Source: Anaerolineales bacterium
GTDB taxonomy: Bacteria; Chloroflexota; Anaerolineae; Anaerolineales; DRMV01
Assembly (NCBI GenBank): GCA_026991215.1
Contig: JALXBY010000285.1
Location: 1-13,374, forward strand
Direction of reading: 5' to 3'
Length of the DNA: 13,374 nucleotides
This document shows positions 13,237 to 13,374 of this stretch, one piece after another. Below the pieces are notes generated by a model. The model ran no database searches, was not told the origin of the DNA, and was given only the letters and a program-made list of their open reading frames with translations. Position 1 is the first letter of the stretch, and every line of letters starts with the position of its first letter. The translations under genes and the position numbers were made by a program.

Positions 13237-13246
13237 GGAGGAGGCC

Positions 13247-13374
13247 ATGCGTTCCACCATCATCAAGCACGGCTACGAACGGGCGCCCCATCGGGCCCTG
13301 CTCTGGGCCACCGGGGCCATCCAGTCCCCCGAGGATTTCCACAAGCCCTTCATCGCGGTGGTGAATTCCTACAC
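13247..13374 (+). CDS. ilvD: Dihydroxy-acid dehydratase, N-terminal part (cut by window end)
   Basis: IlvD is the [Fe-S] enzyme that dehydrates 2,3-dihydroxy-isovalerate and 2,3-dihydroxy-3-methylvalerate to the 2-oxo acids, the common third step of valine, leucine and isoleucine synthesis. Only 42 codons are visible: MRSTIIKHGYERAPHRALLW, then ATGAIQSPEDFHKPFIAVVNSY. The APHRALLWATG stretch and the KPFIAVVNS strand are the family's standard N-terminus (Edd/IlvD family). The dehydratase of sugar acids (Edd) is the nearest alternative, but the branched-chain leader upstream settles on IlvD. GGAGGAGG (13237-13244) lies just upstream of ATG 13247. Expression should depend on the attenuator described above. 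The cluster cysteines lie beyond the window. Confidence 0.93.
   Translation, partial: MRSTIIKHGYERAPHRALLWATGAIQSPEDFHKPFIAVVNSY

Noticed and set aside
13012..13246. T-box riboswitch in the ilvD leader
   Set aside because: No AGGGUGGNACCGCG-like antiterminator element or specifier-loop layout is present. A Val/Leu-rich leader frame with complementary arms explains the region better.

Overview
This window looks like chromosomal DNA of a GC-rich (clearly above 60% by eye) free-living bacterium. The style is Chloroflexota-like, possibly Anaerolineae: strong GGAGG ribosome sites, TATAAT/TACAAT -10 boxes, and a Pro-Thr repeat tail on a membrane protein. The phylum is inference from style only. 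No phage, IS, CRISPR or RNA genes were seen, and composition looks even throughout. All gaps between genes are under 300 bases.

Left block, 1-2219, minus strand: an orphan FecCD-type ABC permease, then a two-helix membrane protein with a zinc ribbon, then a coiled-coil protein cut by the window edge. The edge itself is a perfect 33-bp inverted repeat (1-33 / 60-92) that looks like an end-of-assembly fold-back. Divergent from this block is a CstA-type pyruvate/peptide transporter gene (2363-4147) with a strong intrinsic terminator.

Middle block, 4274-9548: an SDR oxidoreductase and a membrane-anchored M23 (LytM) endopeptidase on the minus strand. They are divergent from a plus-strand operon of 5'-methylthioadenosine phosphorylase, a two-HKD phospholipase D-like protein (4-base overlap) and an SPFH/band-7 protein. 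Heptameric tandem repeats (consensus NGCRGTC) lie on both sides of the M23 gene.

Right block, 9600-12905: a LysR regulator divergent from a long YeeE/YedE-family (thiosulfate-type) transporter, with a clean T-N11-A dyad between them. A terminator and an unrecognised small membrane protein follow.

Right end, 12927-13374: the most striking part. A TATAAT promoter precedes a 36-codon leader peptide in which 12 of 16 consecutive residues are Val or Leu. Next come a 9-bp intrinsic terminator and the start of ilvD (dihydroxy-acid dehydratase). The leader RNA contains a complete 1:2 / 2:3 / 3:4 set of alternative pairings, so the sequence directly supports a translation-coupled transcription attenuator for branched-chain amino acid synthesis.
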